From an uncultured Mucilaginibacter sp. (GTDB lineage Bacteria > Bacteroidota > Bacteroidia > Sphingobacteriales > Sphingobacteriaceae), in assembly GCF_913773635.1 (NCBI RefSeq), contig NZ_CAJYGQ010000001.1, positions 62,001-126,000 of the forward strand: a stretch of DNA of 64,000 nucleotides. The letters are read 5' to 3'. The notes beneath the pieces were generated by a model. The model saw nothing but the letters and a program-made list of their open reading frames with translations, searched no databases and was not told the origin of the DNA. Below, one piece after another: positions 54,292 to 63,595 of this stretch (positions within the stretch are counted from its first letter, which is position 1; each line of letters opens with the position of its first letter). The translations under genes were made by a program, and so were the position numbers.

Positions 54292-54483
54292 ATGGCTGCA
54301 AAATTATTGTGTTGCCCTAAGTGCAAAAAGCCATTTAGCTATCGCGTTGCCCGCGCAAAGTGGGTCAAGTTGTTATTGTTTTTTCTTCCGATACGACGTT
54401 ATTTCTGCAGCGCATGCTTTGCAAAAAGATATGTGCTTTACATGAATACTGCAAGGTTTCAAAACATGCTGGAAAGTAAATAG
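54292..54483 (+). CDS. Zinc-ribbon microprotein
   Basis: This 63-residue basic protein has CPKC near the N-terminus and CSAC about 35 residues later, a four-cysteine zinc-ribbon arrangement, with a hydrophobic WVKLLLFFLP stretch between. It resembles short zinc-ribbon proteins of Bacteroidota without known function. The frame is open from a TTG at 54283, but the ATG at 54292 directly precedes the conserved part. It stands alone in a 430-base interval between two genes of the opposite strand, so no operon context helps. Confidence 0.62.
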   Translation: MAAKLLCCPKCKKPFSYRVARAKWVKLLLFFLPIRRYFCSACFAKRYVLYMNTARFQNMLESK

Positions 54484-54493
54484 GATGAAGATT

Positions 54494-54997
54494 TTATAAG
54501 ACAGTTATACGGCGTATAACCGATTCGGTACCAACCATAACTCTTAAAAAGTAAAAGCCACTGGTGAGGTTACCCGGTAAAGGTGAGGTGAATTTTTTTT
54601 CGCCCGATTCAACCCTGTCTGAAAATAAGGTTGCAACGTTGTTTCCTAAAACATCAACAATTTTAATGGTTACGTTAACATTGCGCGAAACCATGTACTT
54701 AACGTTAATCTGATCAACAACCGTTGTAGGGAAAATTTGTACGTTATTTAAAAGCTTATCAGTACTTACCGGAATGGTTGGTTTAATATTACTGTATGGA
54801 GATGGCTTAATTTGAGGCATGCTGCCCGGCGTTAAGCCGTTTTTTAAATAGGAGTTTTTGGCAGACCTGGTTTTACGTGCGTAAATGGTATCAGCTTTGG
54901 CGTGGCTACCCAACCCCAAAGTAAAGGCAAAGTTTATGGATATTGCTGCTGCAATTAATGTTATCCATAAATAATTAAAAGTATATCTTTGCCCCAT
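54494..54997 (-). CDS. Small protein with type IX secretion C-terminal sorting domain
   Basis: This protein of about 167 residues has an N-terminal hydrophobic signal (about 10-30, LWITLIAAAISINFAF) and a basic, Pro- and Ser-rich linker. A C-terminal domain of the T9SS type A kind (about 85-167) holds IKIVDVLGNNVATLF, GNLTSGFYFLRVMVG and the terminal IRRITVL. There is almost no cargo between signal and sorting domain. The frame extends to 55084, but the ATG at 54997 places the signal correctly. It is predicted to be surface-exposed or secreted; function unknown. Confidence 0.72.
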   Translation of the reverse strand: MGQRYTFNYLWITLIAAAISINFAFTLGLGSHAKADTIYARKTRSAKNSYLKNGLTPGSMPQIKPSPYSNIKPTIPVSTDKLLNNVQIFPTTVVDQINVKYMVSRNVNVTIKIVDVLGNNVATLFSDRVESGEKKFTSPLPGNLTSGFYFLRVMVGTESVIRRITVL

Positions 54998-55192
54998 ATT
55001 TACATTTGATACAAAGGTACTAATAAAACAGTAACCCGTTACAGTGTACAAAGTACATATTATAATTTTAACAATTTTTAACAAAATTGAATTATAGGGG
55101 TTTGGTAATATAATTACTTGTTTATACAGGCATTCAAATGGTTAAGTGTAGAATGACCGTTTTCTTTTTTCAGTAAAATTTATACTTTAAAA

Positions 55193-57139
55193 GTGTCATC
55201 ACATCATAAAGATCTGCAAAAGCTCACAGCTGCTGGGCTGCTTATCAGTTTAGGTATTATATACGGCGATATTGGTACCTCTCCACTTTACGTATTCAAG
55301 GCCATTGTAGGTGGCCACCGCATTTCAGAAGCACTTGTTCTTGGAGGTGTTTCGTGTATTTTTTGGACGCTTACGCTGCAAACAACCATTAAATACGTGG
55401 TTATAACGCTGCAGGCCGATAACAAAGGGGAGGGTGGAATATTTTCACTCTTTTCGCTTGTAAGGCGCAGGGCTAAATGGCTCATTGTTCCCGCAGTGTT
55501 AGGGGGCTGTGCGCTACTTGCTGATGGTATAATCACACCACCAATTACCATATCATCAGCCATTGAGGGTTTGCACACCGTTTATCCAAATTTGCCAACA
55601 ATGAGCGTTGTTATAGCAATTATAGCCGGCTTGTTTTTCATACAGCAATTTGGTACATCACTGGTAGGTAAAGCTTTCGGTCCTATCATGTTTTTGTGGT
55701 TTACCATGATGGGCGTATTAGGTATAATTTATATAACGCAAATGCCTTGGGTTTTCAAAGCACTTAATCCATACTATGCGTATCATTTGCTAAGCACAGA
55801 TCCCGCGGCGTTTACCATTTTGGGGGCAGTATTTTTGTGTACAACAGGTGCAGAGGCGTTATATTCTGATCTTGGACATTGTGGGCGCTCAAACATCCGC
55901 ATAAGCTGGATTTATGTGAAAGCCTGCTTGATACTGAATTACCTGGGTCAGGCAGTTTGGCTAATGCAGCACGACGGCCAAATACTGGATCTGAACAAGC
56001 TCAATCCGTTTTATCAAATAATGCCGCAGCAGTTCTTGATATTTGGAATTGGTATAGCTACAGTTGCTGCAATTATTGCCAGCCAGGCACTCATATCAGG
56101 CTCATACACACTCATATCTGAAGCTGTAAGGCTCAATCTTTGGCCTAAAGTTAAAATTAATTACCCTTCTGAACAAAAGGGACAATTGTACGTGCCGAGC
56201 ATTAACTGGATTATGTGTGCCGGTTGTATTGGCGTGGTATTGCTATTTCAACATTCGGCCGAAATGGAAGCTGCTTATGGTTTGAGCATTACGGTTGCCA
56301 TGTTAATGACAACCATTTTGGTGTCAAAGTTCTTAAAGCGACGCAAGGTGCCGGGTTATTTGATTAACCTATTTTTAGCAATATATTTACTGGTAGAGGG
56401 TATATTTTTATACGGAAACCTGCGTAAGTTTGTTGATGGCGGCTGGTTTACATTAAGCATTGGCTTAATATTGTTTGGCGTAATGTGGAGCTGGCATACA
56501 GCAAGGCGCATACGCAACCGCTATGTTAAATTTGTTGAAATTGAAGACTATTACGACATTCTTAAAGAATTGAGTGACGATGATACAGTACCTAAATATT
56601 CATCGCAGCTAGTTTACTTAACCAGTGCAAACTTCAATTCTGAAGTTGAATCAAAGATTATATACTCTATACTTCAAAAGCAACCAAAAAGGGCAGATGT
56701 TTACTGGTTAGTACACGTTGACGTAATGGACGAACCATATACCCGTGATTATGAGGTAGACTTTTTAGTGCCTAACAAGTTAATAAGAATTGACTTTAAA
56801 CTTGGTTTTAGGGTAGAACAGCAGATAAACCTACTCTTCCGCAAGGTGGTGGAAGATTTGGTTAAAAAGGGCGAAGTGGATATTACCAGCCGTTACAAAT
56901 CACTTAATAAAAGAAAAATTGTAGGCGACTTCCGTTTTGTGGTAATTGAGAAGGTACTGTCACGTTCTCATAGTTTATCGTTTTACGAACGGGTTATTAT
57001 GGCGGTGTACGCGCAACTAAAAAAAGTAAGTATATCTGAAGAGCGCGGTTTTGGTTTAGATTTAAGCTTCGTTACACTTGAAAAGGTGCCACTTATGCTT
57101 ACCGATCCGGAGACGGTTGTTATCAATCGCGTTAGTTAA
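55193..57139 (+). CDS. kup: Kup-type potassium uptake protein
   Basis: This 648-residue K+/H+ symporter has 12 membrane helices (about 12-450) and a soluble C-terminal domain of about 200 residues. It opens with LISLGIIYGDIGTSPLYVFKA, a family signature (shown in part), and keeps DNKGEGGIFSLFSLVRRRAKW and GTSLVGKAFGPIMFLWF. Start is GTG at 55193; no upstream ATG fits. It is monocistronic with a strong terminator. Confidence 0.95.
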   Translation: MSSHHKDLQKLTAAGLLISLGIIYGDIGTSPLYVFKAIVGGHRISEALVLGGVSCIFWTLTLQTTIKYVVITLQADNKGEGGIFSLFSLVRRRAKWLIVPAVLGGCALLADGIITPPITISSAIEGLHTVYPNLPTMSVVIAIIAGLFFIQQFGTSLVGKAFGPIMFLWFTMMGVLGIIYITQMPWVFKALNPYYAYHLLSTDPAAFTILGAVFLCTTGAEALYSDLGHCGRSNIRISWIYVKACLILNYLGQAVWLMQHDGQILDLNKLNPFYQIMPQQFLIFGIGIATVAAIIASQALISGSYTLISEAVRLNLWPKVKINYPSEQKGQLYVPSINWIMCAGCIGVVLLFQHSAEMEAAYGLSITVAMLMTTILVSKFLKRRKVPGYLINLFLAIYLLVEGIFLYGNLRKFVDGGWFTLSIGLILFGVMWSWHTARRIRNRYVKFVEIEDYYDILKELSDDDTVPKYSSQLVYLTSANFNSEVESKIIYSILQKQPKRADVYWLVHVDVMDEPYTRDYEVDFLVPNKLIRIDFKLGFRVEQQINLLFRKVVEDLVKKGEVDITSRYKSLNKRKIVGDFRFVVIEKVLSRSHSLSFYERVIMAVYAQLKKVSISEERGFGLDLSFVTLEKVPLMLTDPETVVINRVS

Positions 57140-57159
57140 GCGGTTTTTTACATAATATG

Positions 57160-57194
57160 AAAGGCTGCTGTGCTTATGCATGGCAGCCTTTTTT
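57160..57194 (+). terminator. Terminator of kup
   Basis: AAAGGCTGC (57160-57168) pairs with GCAGCCTTT (57183-57191), followed by T residues. It lies between convergent kup and the PAP2 gene and may serve both. Confidence 0.88.
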
Positions 57195-57201
57195 GTGTGT
57201 A

Positions 57202-57861
57202 TTACTTACGCTTGAGTAAGCCTTTGCTCATGGCTTGTGAATGCATAAACGGGCGATTATCCATAAAAGTGATCCAGATGATTGTTGATATGGTACCTAC
57301 AATTGAGCCTGCCGTAACGTCTTCAAAAAAGTGCTGGCTTAAGTACATGCGTGAATATGCGACGGCAATAGCCATTAGTAAAAATATAAAGCCCCAGCGC
57401 TTATTAACAGCGAAATAGGAAAGCACCACTGCCGCCGAAAATGCCGTAACGGTATGGCCCGATGGAAAGCTGTTACTGTGCAATAGAGATATCCCTTTAA
57501 CAAAATGTATATCGGCAAGCTCCTTTTCAAAGTAAACAACGGGGCGGGGGGCTTGTACTATGTGCTTTATAACTTGTACTGTAATACCGCTTACCGCAAA
57601 GCTGGTTATAAGCAACAGCGTTTTACGGTAGCTAAAAAGAAGCATTATAAGCGTTAGCGTTACTACCATGTACCCTTCGCCAAAATCAGTAACGTACGGA
57701 AACAGCCAGTCACCCCAATTGCTGTGGCGCGTGTTAACGGCAAAGTAAATAGCCTCACGGGTATAAGAAAGTTTAATAATGAGGCAAGCAATAAGGATGA
57801 TAAGGTATGGTAAAAAGAACAATCTTATCTGTCGTAAAACGTCGGTAATGCGGGTGTTCAT
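57202..57861 (-). CDS. PAP2-family membrane phosphatase
   Basis: This phosphatase of about 219 residues has five to six TM helices and the three PAP2 signatures: KHIVQAPRP, SFPSGHTVTAFSA with the catalytic His, and YSRMYLSQHFFEDV with the nucleophile His. Likely substrates are undecaprenyl pyrophosphate or lipid phosphates. The frame continues to 57939, but the ATG at 57861 removes overlap with the divergent permease promoter. The periplasmic active site would recycle lipid carriers for wall or glycan assembly. Confidence 0.88.
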   Translation of the reverse strand: MNTRITDVLRQIRLFFLPYLIILIACLIIKLSYTREAIYFAVNTRHSNWGDWLFPYVTDFGEGYMVVTLTLIMLLFSYRKTLLLITSFAVSGITVQVIKHIVQAPRPVVYFEKELADIHFVKGISLLHSNSFPSGHTVTAFSAAVVLSYFAVNKRWGFIFLLMAIAVAYSRMYLSQHFFEDVTAGSIVGTISTIIWITFMDNRPFMHSQAMSKGLLKRK

Positions 57862-57905
57862 GGCACAAATTAAATACAATATCTGTATTAACGTTAAAAA
57901 ATGGT

Positions 57906-57913
57906 TATGTTTG
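57906..57913 (+). promoter_or_regulatory. -7 promoter box of the amino-acid permease
   Basis: TATGTTTG is an exact TAnnTTTG match, 25 bases before the ATG, in a 77-base divergent gap. No clear -33 TTG is seen. Confidence 0.45.
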
Positions 57914-57938
57914 ATACTGCTAACGTTTAAACATTCCA

Positions 57939-59639
57939 ATGTCGAAAAGTATATTTCGAAAAAAATCCCTTGACAGAATTCTGGCCGACGTGCAGAGCGG
58001 TTTTAGTGACAGTGAACATACCGGCGGAACCCACCTTAAAAAAGAACTTCGTACTAAAGATTTAACCCTCATGGGTATAGCCGCAGTTGTTGGCGCAGGA
58101 ATTTTCTCAACAATTGGCGAAGCATCATTTCATGGCGGACCCGGAGTGGCTATACTTTTTGTACTTACTGCTATAACCTGTGGCTTTTCGGCAATGTGTT
58201 ACGCTGAGTTCGCCTCACGTATACCAGTTGCGGGGAGTGCCTACACATATGCCTACGCCTCGTTTGGTGAGCTTATTGCCTGGATAATTGGTTGGGATTT
58301 ACTTATGGAATATGCCATTGGAAACATTGCAGTGGCTATATCGTGGAGTGGTTATTTTGTAAACCTGCTGGAAGGCTTTAATATCCATATGCCTGAATAT
58401 TTAACAATGGATTACTTTTCGGCTTTTAAGGCGCACGAAAAGCTTGCAGAGCTTACCGCCGGGGGCAAGGTAGCCGAGCTAACCGATCAAATTAAAACCG
58501 GTGCATTGGCTTGGGCAAGTGCACCATCAATTGGTGGCATAAAGCTTATTGCCAATATTCCTGCTTTAATTATTGTAGTGCTCATAACGTACTTGGTTTA
58601 CATTGGTATACGCGAAACAAAGAAGGTTACCAATGCCATGGTGCTTTTAAAAATAGGGGTTGTACTGGCCGTAATAGTTTTAGGCTTTTTTTATATAACT
58701 CCCGAAAACTGGCACCCGTTTATGCCTAACGGCTTTAAAGGAGTAATGAAAGGTGTTTCAGGCGTGTTTTTTGCCTACATAGGTTTTGATGCCATATCAA
58801 CCACAGCCGAAGAGTGTAAAGATCCTCAGCGCGACCTGCCTAAGGGTATGATTTATTCGCTGATTATTTGTACAATACTTTACGTTCTCATTGCGCTGGT
58901 ATTAACGGGTATGGTAAGCTATAAAGACTTACAGGTAGGTGATCCGCTTGCATTTGTGTTTGCCAAAGTTGGCCTTAACAAAATAAGCTATGTAATATCA
59001 GTAAGTGCGGTTATTGCTACTGCAAGCGTGTTGCTGATATTTCAAATGGGGCAGCCACGTATTTGGATGAGCATGAGCCGCGATGGTTTGCTGCCTAAAG
59101 CTTTTTCACGCATTCATCCAATTTATCAAACGCCATCTTTTGCCACTATTATTACTGGTATTGTTGTGGCTGTACCGGCGTTATTTATGAACCTTACGGA
59201 GGTTACCGATTTAACAAGCATTGGTACTTTGTTTGCATTTGTATTGGTTTGCGGAGGTGTGCTGTTACTGCCAAAAAACGAGGCCGGTGCAGGTAAATTC
59301 AGAATACCGTACATTAACGCAAAGTGGATTGTACCTGTTCTGTTTGTTGCCGGTATTGCATTCTTTTGGGAACCTATGCTTGGAGTATTTAAGGTTGAGA
59401 ACAGTCACGAGCAATTTCCATTCGCGCTGTTCATCATTTTATCTGCTACTTTAACCGTGCTTGCATTTGTTAAAAACTTGTCGCTTATACCTGTGCTTGG
59501 TTTGTTAAGCTGCTTTTACCTCATGACTGAGTTGGGTTACACCAACTGGTTACGCTTTTTAGTGTGGTTGATAATAGGTTTGGTTATTTATTTCAGCTAC
59601 AGCTACAAAAACAGCCGTTTAGGTAAAGAGCTTAACTAA
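57939..59639 (+). CDS. APC-family amino-acid permease (cationic amino-acid transporter type)
   Basis: This 566-residue membrane protein has about 12-14 hydrophobic helices. The N-terminal helix motif IAAVVGAGIFSTIGEAS holds the backbone substrate-binding GAGIF, and AMCYAEFASRIPVAGSAYTY and FFAYIGFDAISTTAEECKDP are typical of the CAT/YfnA subgroup. The substrate is likely a neutral or cationic amino acid. No amino-acid metabolic gene is adjacent. It converges with the GT9 gene across 14 bases without a visible terminator. Confidence 0.88.
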   Translation: MSKSIFRKKSLDRILADVQSGFSDSEHTGGTHLKKELRTKDLTLMGIAAVVGAGIFSTIGEASFHGGPGVAILFVLTAITCGFSAMCYAEFASRIPVAGSAYTYAYASFGELIAWIIGWDLLMEYAIGNIAVAISWSGYFVNLLEGFNIHMPEYLTMDYFSAFKAHEKLAELTAGGKVAELTDQIKTGALAWASAPSIGGIKLIANIPALIIVVLITYLVYIGIRETKKVTNAMVLLKIGVVLAVIVLGFFYITPENWHPFMPNGFKGVMKGVSGVFFAYIGFDAISTTAEECKDPQRDLPKGMIYSLIICTILYVLIALVLTGMVSYKDLQVGDPLAFVFAKVGLNKISYVISVSAVIATASVLLIFQMGQPRIWMSMSRDGLLPKAFSRIHPIYQTPSFATIITGIVVAVPALFMNLTEVTDLTSIGTLFAFVLVCGGVLLLPKNEAGAGKFRIPYINAKWIVPVLFVAGIAFFWEPMLGVFKVENSHEQFPFALFIILSATLTVLAFVKNLSLIPVLGLLSCFYLMTELGYTNWLRFLVWLIIGLVIYFSYSYKNSRLGKELN

Positions 59640-59653
59640 GCAGCGCTATAAGT

Positions 59654-60739
59654 TTACAGCGAAGCATTTTCTACTTGTTTCGGAAGTAATTGTTGGGCTG
59701 CTTCAATAATTTGCGCAGGTGAAGGTAATGGAACCGGCTGGCTGTAAAGCTTCCGATCTAAAAATCTGATTACCTCGTTTTTGCTCTTAAGGTGTTGAGG
59801 AACGCTGAATTCTAAAATAGCCGCAGGTGTATTCCATGGAGTATGCTGTGGGTTAGTTTGTGCGTATAACACTATAGTAGGCGTTTTAAATGCGGCTGCA
59901 ATATGTATGGTGCCTGTATTTACAGATAGTAAGAGGGGCGCATGTTCAACAAGGCATATGAACTCATTTAGCGGCAATAAACCAGCTACAGAAAATGAAC
60001 CTGCCCCAATTAACTTTTGGAGGTCATCGGTCATCGCTTTTTCTGACGATGCACCCGTAAGTAAAACCTGATATCCTGATTCTACCAATTCTTTGCCAAC
60101 CAACGCCCACTCATGCAGAGGATATTGACGTTTAAGCTCGCTAACGCCGGAATGCAGTATTACCCACGGCTTTTTAAGTTCGATGTAATAGGCTTGCAGC
60201 TTTTGATTGAGATCAGAAAAACTGTAATTGCTTAGTAGCCTTAAGTCATTGTTGTTTGTGTAAGCACCAACATGCGCAACCAAATCCAAATCGCGTTGAA
60301 CCTGGTGCTTAATACCCTCATAAGGCTCTTTATCGGGTACCCAGCAATTAATTAATTGATAGGGGTTTTCGCGGCAATAGGCAAGTATTTGAGGTATGCC
60401 AGCCAAATAAGCCAACATAGCTGTTGGTAGCGGATTTTGACTTAATACGGTAAAAATTACGGCAGCACCAAAATTACCTTGTTTAATTGTTGCTACTACC
60501 TCATTAAGCATTCCGGGCTTTGGAGTATCAGCTGTTTTTACCCAAGGAAGATCAAAAATTATGGAATCGTCAACTTCGGGCATATGGGCAATTATGTTCT
60601 TCGCCATGCCCGAAGTTAACACGGTGATATGTGCGTTAAATGTTTCCTTAAGTGCCCGTATGGCAGGTCCGCTCATAATAAGATCACCCATGTTGTCGGG
60701 GCGAATCACCAGTATTTTCTTACAGCTTTGCCACTTCAT
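59654..60739 (-). CDS. Glycosyltransferase family 9 (ADP-heptose:LPS heptosyltransferase-like)
   Basis: This 361-residue GT-B enzyme begins ILVIRPDNMGDLIMSGPAIR, the GT9 nucleotide-loop start. It also has ILHSGVSELKRQYPLHEW and VNTGTIHIAAAFKTPTIVLY near the C-terminal donor site. It overlaps the HAD phosphatase gene by 4 bases, which makes the donor precursor heptose 1-phosphate, so heptose transfer onto a surface glycan or LPS core is the best inference. It is the last gene of a four-gene operon. Confidence 0.88.
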   Translation of the reverse strand: MKWQSCKKILVIRPDNMGDLIMSGPAIRALKETFNAHITVLTSGMAKNIIAHMPEVDDSIIFDLPWVKTADTPKPGMLNEVVATIKQGNFGAAVIFTVLSQNPLPTAMLAYLAGIPQILAYCRENPYQLINCWVPDKEPYEGIKHQVQRDLDLVAHVGAYTNNNDLRLLSNYSFSDLNQKLQAYYIELKKPWVILHSGVSELKRQYPLHEWALVGKELVESGYQVLLTGASSEKAMTDDLQKLIGAGSFSVAGLLPLNEFICLVEHAPLLLSVNTGTIHIAAAFKTPTIVLYAQTNPQHTPWNTPAAILEFSVPQHLKSKNEVIRFLDRKLYSQPVPLPSPAQIIEAAQQLLPKQVENASL

Positions 60740-61302
60740 GCAAATTGAGTAGTAAGTATATCACTTGCAGCCTGATTTATTGAACTGCATACGTAGCCTG
60801 GTGACCTCATTGGCCCTGCCAGCCATTCAGTTTCATTACCATTGTTAATTAAAATCGTTCTGCAGCCTGCTCTGTTTCCCGCTTCAACATCGTTTAGTAT
60901 GTCGCCAATCATCCATGATTCTGTTAAATCAATTTTCAATTCACCTGCAGCTTTAATTAAAAGACCTGGCTCAGGTTTGCGGCAAGTGCACGCTGTTACA
61001 AATGCTGAATTTGCCTCGCTTACCGCCTCATGAGGGCAATAGTAAAAGCCGGATAAAGCCAAGCTAAACGGTTGAAGCAGTTCTTGTAAACGCGAATAAA
61101 CACCATTTAATTCTGCTTCGGCAAATAATCCACGCGCCACACCCGATTGATTGGAAATTATTACAAATAAGTATCCCTCATCCCTTAAACGCTGCAAACC
61201 TTCAATGGTATCATCACTTATGGTGATCAGGCTGGGGTTAACGTTGTAAGGAATATCGGGTATCAATGTGCCGTCTTTATCTAAAAAAATGGCTTTATTC
61301 AT
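60736..61302 (-). CDS. gmhB: HAD-IIIA phosphatase, GmhB-like (heptose bisphosphate phosphatase)
   Basis: This 188-residue HAD phosphatase has motif I IFLDKDGTLI (nucleophile Asp), motif II ISNQSGVARG, a Zn-binding CPH...CTC arrangement in YYCPHEA and ACTCRKPEP, and motif IV MIGDILNDVEAG. The zinc loop is the mark of GmhB and close histidinol-phosphatase relatives. It likely makes D-glycero-D-manno-heptose 1-phosphate. Stop and start overlap by 4 bases with the GT9 gene. Confidence 0.86.
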   Translation of the reverse strand: MNKAIFLDKDGTLIPDIPYNVNPSLITISDDTIEGLQRLRDEGYLFVIISNQSGVARGLFAEAELNGVYSRLQELLQPFSLALSGFYYCPHEAVSEANSAFVTACTCRKPEPGLLIKAAGELKIDLTESWMIGDILNDVEAGNRAGCRTILINNGNETEWLAGPMRSPGYVCSSINQAASDILTTQFA

Positions 61303-61338
61303 GATGGTGTTAAGCGTAAGTTTTGAATAGTACGTTCA

Positions 61339-62631
61339 CTAAGCTGCTGCCTGGCTTTTGCTTTGAGGTACGGCAATGTGGCGGCGTAAAATAGCAGGCT
61401 GTAACTTTTTGTATAAGCTGTTAATTTGCTTGGCAACCTCCTCCCAGGTAAACAAGTCATTTACCCGTTGCACTGCTTTAGCACCTGCGTTGTAAAGAAG
61501 TGATTCATCATTTAATACCTCTGTAAGTTTTGATGCCAATGCTTGCGGATTATGCGGAGGTACCAACCATCCGGTTTCTCCATCGGCTACGCTATATTTG
61601 ATGCCACCTACATCCGAACCAATTACCGGAGTGCCGCAGGCCATTGATTCCAGTGGAGTAATACCGAACGGTTCATACCATGGCGTTGTAATAAACACAT
61701 CTGCAGCGGCGTAATAATATTTCAACTGATCGCGATTTTTACGCCCGGTAAAAATTACCGAATCTTCTAAATTCAAATCGCGAACTATGTTCATCAAACG
61801 CGCATACTCCGGGCTTTCACTTTCAGTAAGCTGATCAGATTCGCCACCAACTATTACCAGTTTAACCGGTTTTGAGGCATTCTTTAACTTTGATAGAGCC
61901 TGTATAACGTTATCAACGCCTTTACGTGGAACCATACGTCCCAACTGTAAAATAATATGTTCATTTTGTGGAAGACCAGTAATCTTGCGTGCACATTCCT
62001 TATCGATTTGATAAAACTCCTGTGAGCTAAAACCGCACGGAACTATGCTCATTTTATTGGCGGGTGCGTTGTAGTATTGCATCAGGTCATCCATATCCTG
62101 CGGACATTCGGCAATAATATGATCGGCTTCCAAAACTGCCTGTTCTTCAATTAATAAGCGCTCCTCAGGAAACTTATCCTTTTCGGCCTGATGAATTTTA
62201 CGTACATGGCCTAATGCGTGGAACGTAACAACAAAAGGTATATCCAATTCTTTTTTTATACCTATGGCCACCAAAGCCGACATAAAGAAATTGGCATGTA
62301 CCAGCGAATAATGTAATTGTTGATTGATGATGAAGGCAATCATATTGTCCTTAAACTCATCCATGTATTGCAAAATTTCTTCTTTTGCAATAACCGTTGC
62401 AGGGCCCGCCGTAACATGAATTACCCTAACCCCGCGCACCCAGTTAACAACTTCGGGAGTTGTATTGCTTTCCTGGCGCGTATAAATATCAACAAGGTAA
62501 CCTTGCGCTGCCAAATGCTTTGCAAGCTGGGCAACATAAACATTCTGACCGCCTGTATCAACACCTCCAAGGCTTGCTAACGGAGAAGCGTGTTCGCTGA
62601 TAAAGGCAATTTTTTTGTGCTGTAATTTCAT
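61339..62631 (-). CDS. GT4-family glycosyltransferase
   Basis: This GT-B enzyme of about 430 residues has FISEHASPLASLGGVDTGGQ at the N-terminus, typical of the sucrose-phosphate-synthase/MshA-like GT4 clade. LQLGRMVPRKGVDNVIQAL and the donor motif EPFGITPLESMACGTPVIG with the E-x7-E pair follow. It probably transfers glucose, GlcNAc or mannose from a nucleotide donor, but the acceptor is unknown. The ATG at 62631 is preferred to a TTG two codons earlier. It lies 10 bases after the next GT gene and 36 bases before the GmhB-like gene. Confidence 0.86.
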   Translation of the reverse strand: MKLQHKKIAFISEHASPLASLGGVDTGGQNVYVAQLAKHLAAQGYLVDIYTRQESNTTPEVVNWVRGVRVIHVTAGPATVIAKEEILQYMDEFKDNMIAFIINQQLHYSLVHANFFMSALVAIGIKKELDIPFVVTFHALGHVRKIHQAEKDKFPEERLLIEEQAVLEADHIIAECPQDMDDLMQYYNAPANKMSIVPCGFSSQEFYQIDKECARKITGLPQNEHIILQLGRMVPRKGVDNVIQALSKLKNASKPVKLVIVGGESDQLTESESPEYARLMNIVRDLNLEDSVIFTGRKNRDQLKYYYAAADVFITTPWYEPFGITPLESMACGTPVIGSDVGGIKYSVADGETGWLVPPHNPQALASKLTEVLNDESLLYNAGAKAVQRVNDLFTWEEVAKQINSLYKKLQPAILRRHIAVPQSKSQAAA

Positions 62632-62641
62632 AAGCAATTAA

Positions 62642-63595
62642 TTATGCCGATAAAACATTCTTGTTTTTTTGAGTCACTTCGGCAAATAATTGTTCCCAGT
62701 CATTGGTAAACCTTTCAATGTTGAAGCGCTTCAATGCTACTTCACGTCCGTTGTTTCCAATTTCACGGGCAAGTTCAGGATCGGCAATTAACAAATTCAT
62801 TTTATCGATCAGGTAGTTTATATCTGTATGTATAAATCCCGAAAAGCCGTTATCAATTACGGCCGATAGTTCAGTAGTGGCTAATCCAACTACGGGTATT
62901 CCCATCATCATGGCTTCGCAAATAGCCAGGCCAAGGCTTGTGTAGCGTATAGGGTTGAAGAAAAAGCGGTACCTGCTTTGAAATTCAGGTAACTCAGGGT
63001 GTAAGACTTCTCCCAGGCCAAGGTCTCCGGTATTCATTCCCACCAAATCAAGCGGAACGTATTCCCGTGCTTCCATAAAAACATCAAGGCCTAACAGGCG
63101 GCCACGGCTTGGTAAATTATTAATAACTACTATGCCGCGGGCAATATCACCTTTGTAGCTTATAGGTGATGTTGTTACGCCATGTTCTATTACGCGCGTA
63201 GGAGTTTGGTTACTTTCCCACATTAAACGGTTAAAATGCGTAACGTGCACAAGAGTAACATCAGTGGTATCTAAAATATGCTTAGTATCAGTAGGATGCT
63301 GGCGAGGTGGATCATGTTCTATGTATATTTTGGGTAGCTCGCGCTGTTCGGCACTTAAAATTTCGTACTGATCTTTTAAGTAATTCTGATTGGTTTGAAA
63401 TAGTATACAGTCAAATTCATAATTCTTTACTTCATTGGCCGGAATTTCAATGACATTATCGCCAAATGGAAATGTTTCACCTCGCCCGTAATATCCTTCA
63501 GTTTTTTCGGGCTTGGTAGGTATGTAAATGGTATAATTTCCCTGCGACAGATAAAACAAATAGCTGCCATGAATATGCCAGGTAAAAATTTTCAT
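62642..63595 (-). CDS. Putative glycosyltransferase (GT-B fold)
   Basis: This 317-residue protein has a divergent N-terminal Rossmann half with FPFGDNVIEIP and a C-terminal GT4-like half with RFFFNPIRYTSLGLAICEAMM. The E-x7-E-like pattern, MGIPVVGLATTELSAVI and NNGREVALKRFNIERF are typical of GT4 enzymes. It is the first gene of the four-gene glycan operon. The upstream operon members, if any, lie beyond 63596, where no coding region is seen. Donor and acceptor are not predictable. Confidence 0.75.
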   Translation of the reverse strand: MKIFTWHIHGSYLFYLSQGNYTIYIPTKPEKTEGYYGRGETFPFGDNVIEIPANEVKNYEFDCILFQTNQNYLKDQYEILSAEQRELPKIYIEHDPPRQHPTDTKHILDTTDVTLVHVTHFNRLMWESNQTPTRVIEHGVTTSPISYKGDIARGIVVINNLPSRGRLLGLDVFMEAREYVPLDLVGMNTGDLGLGEVLHPELPEFQSRYRFFFNPIRYTSLGLAICEAMMMGIPVVGLATTELSAVIDNGFSGFIHTDINYLIDKMNLLIADPELAREIGNNGREVALKRFNIERFTNDWEQLFAEVTQKNKNVLSA

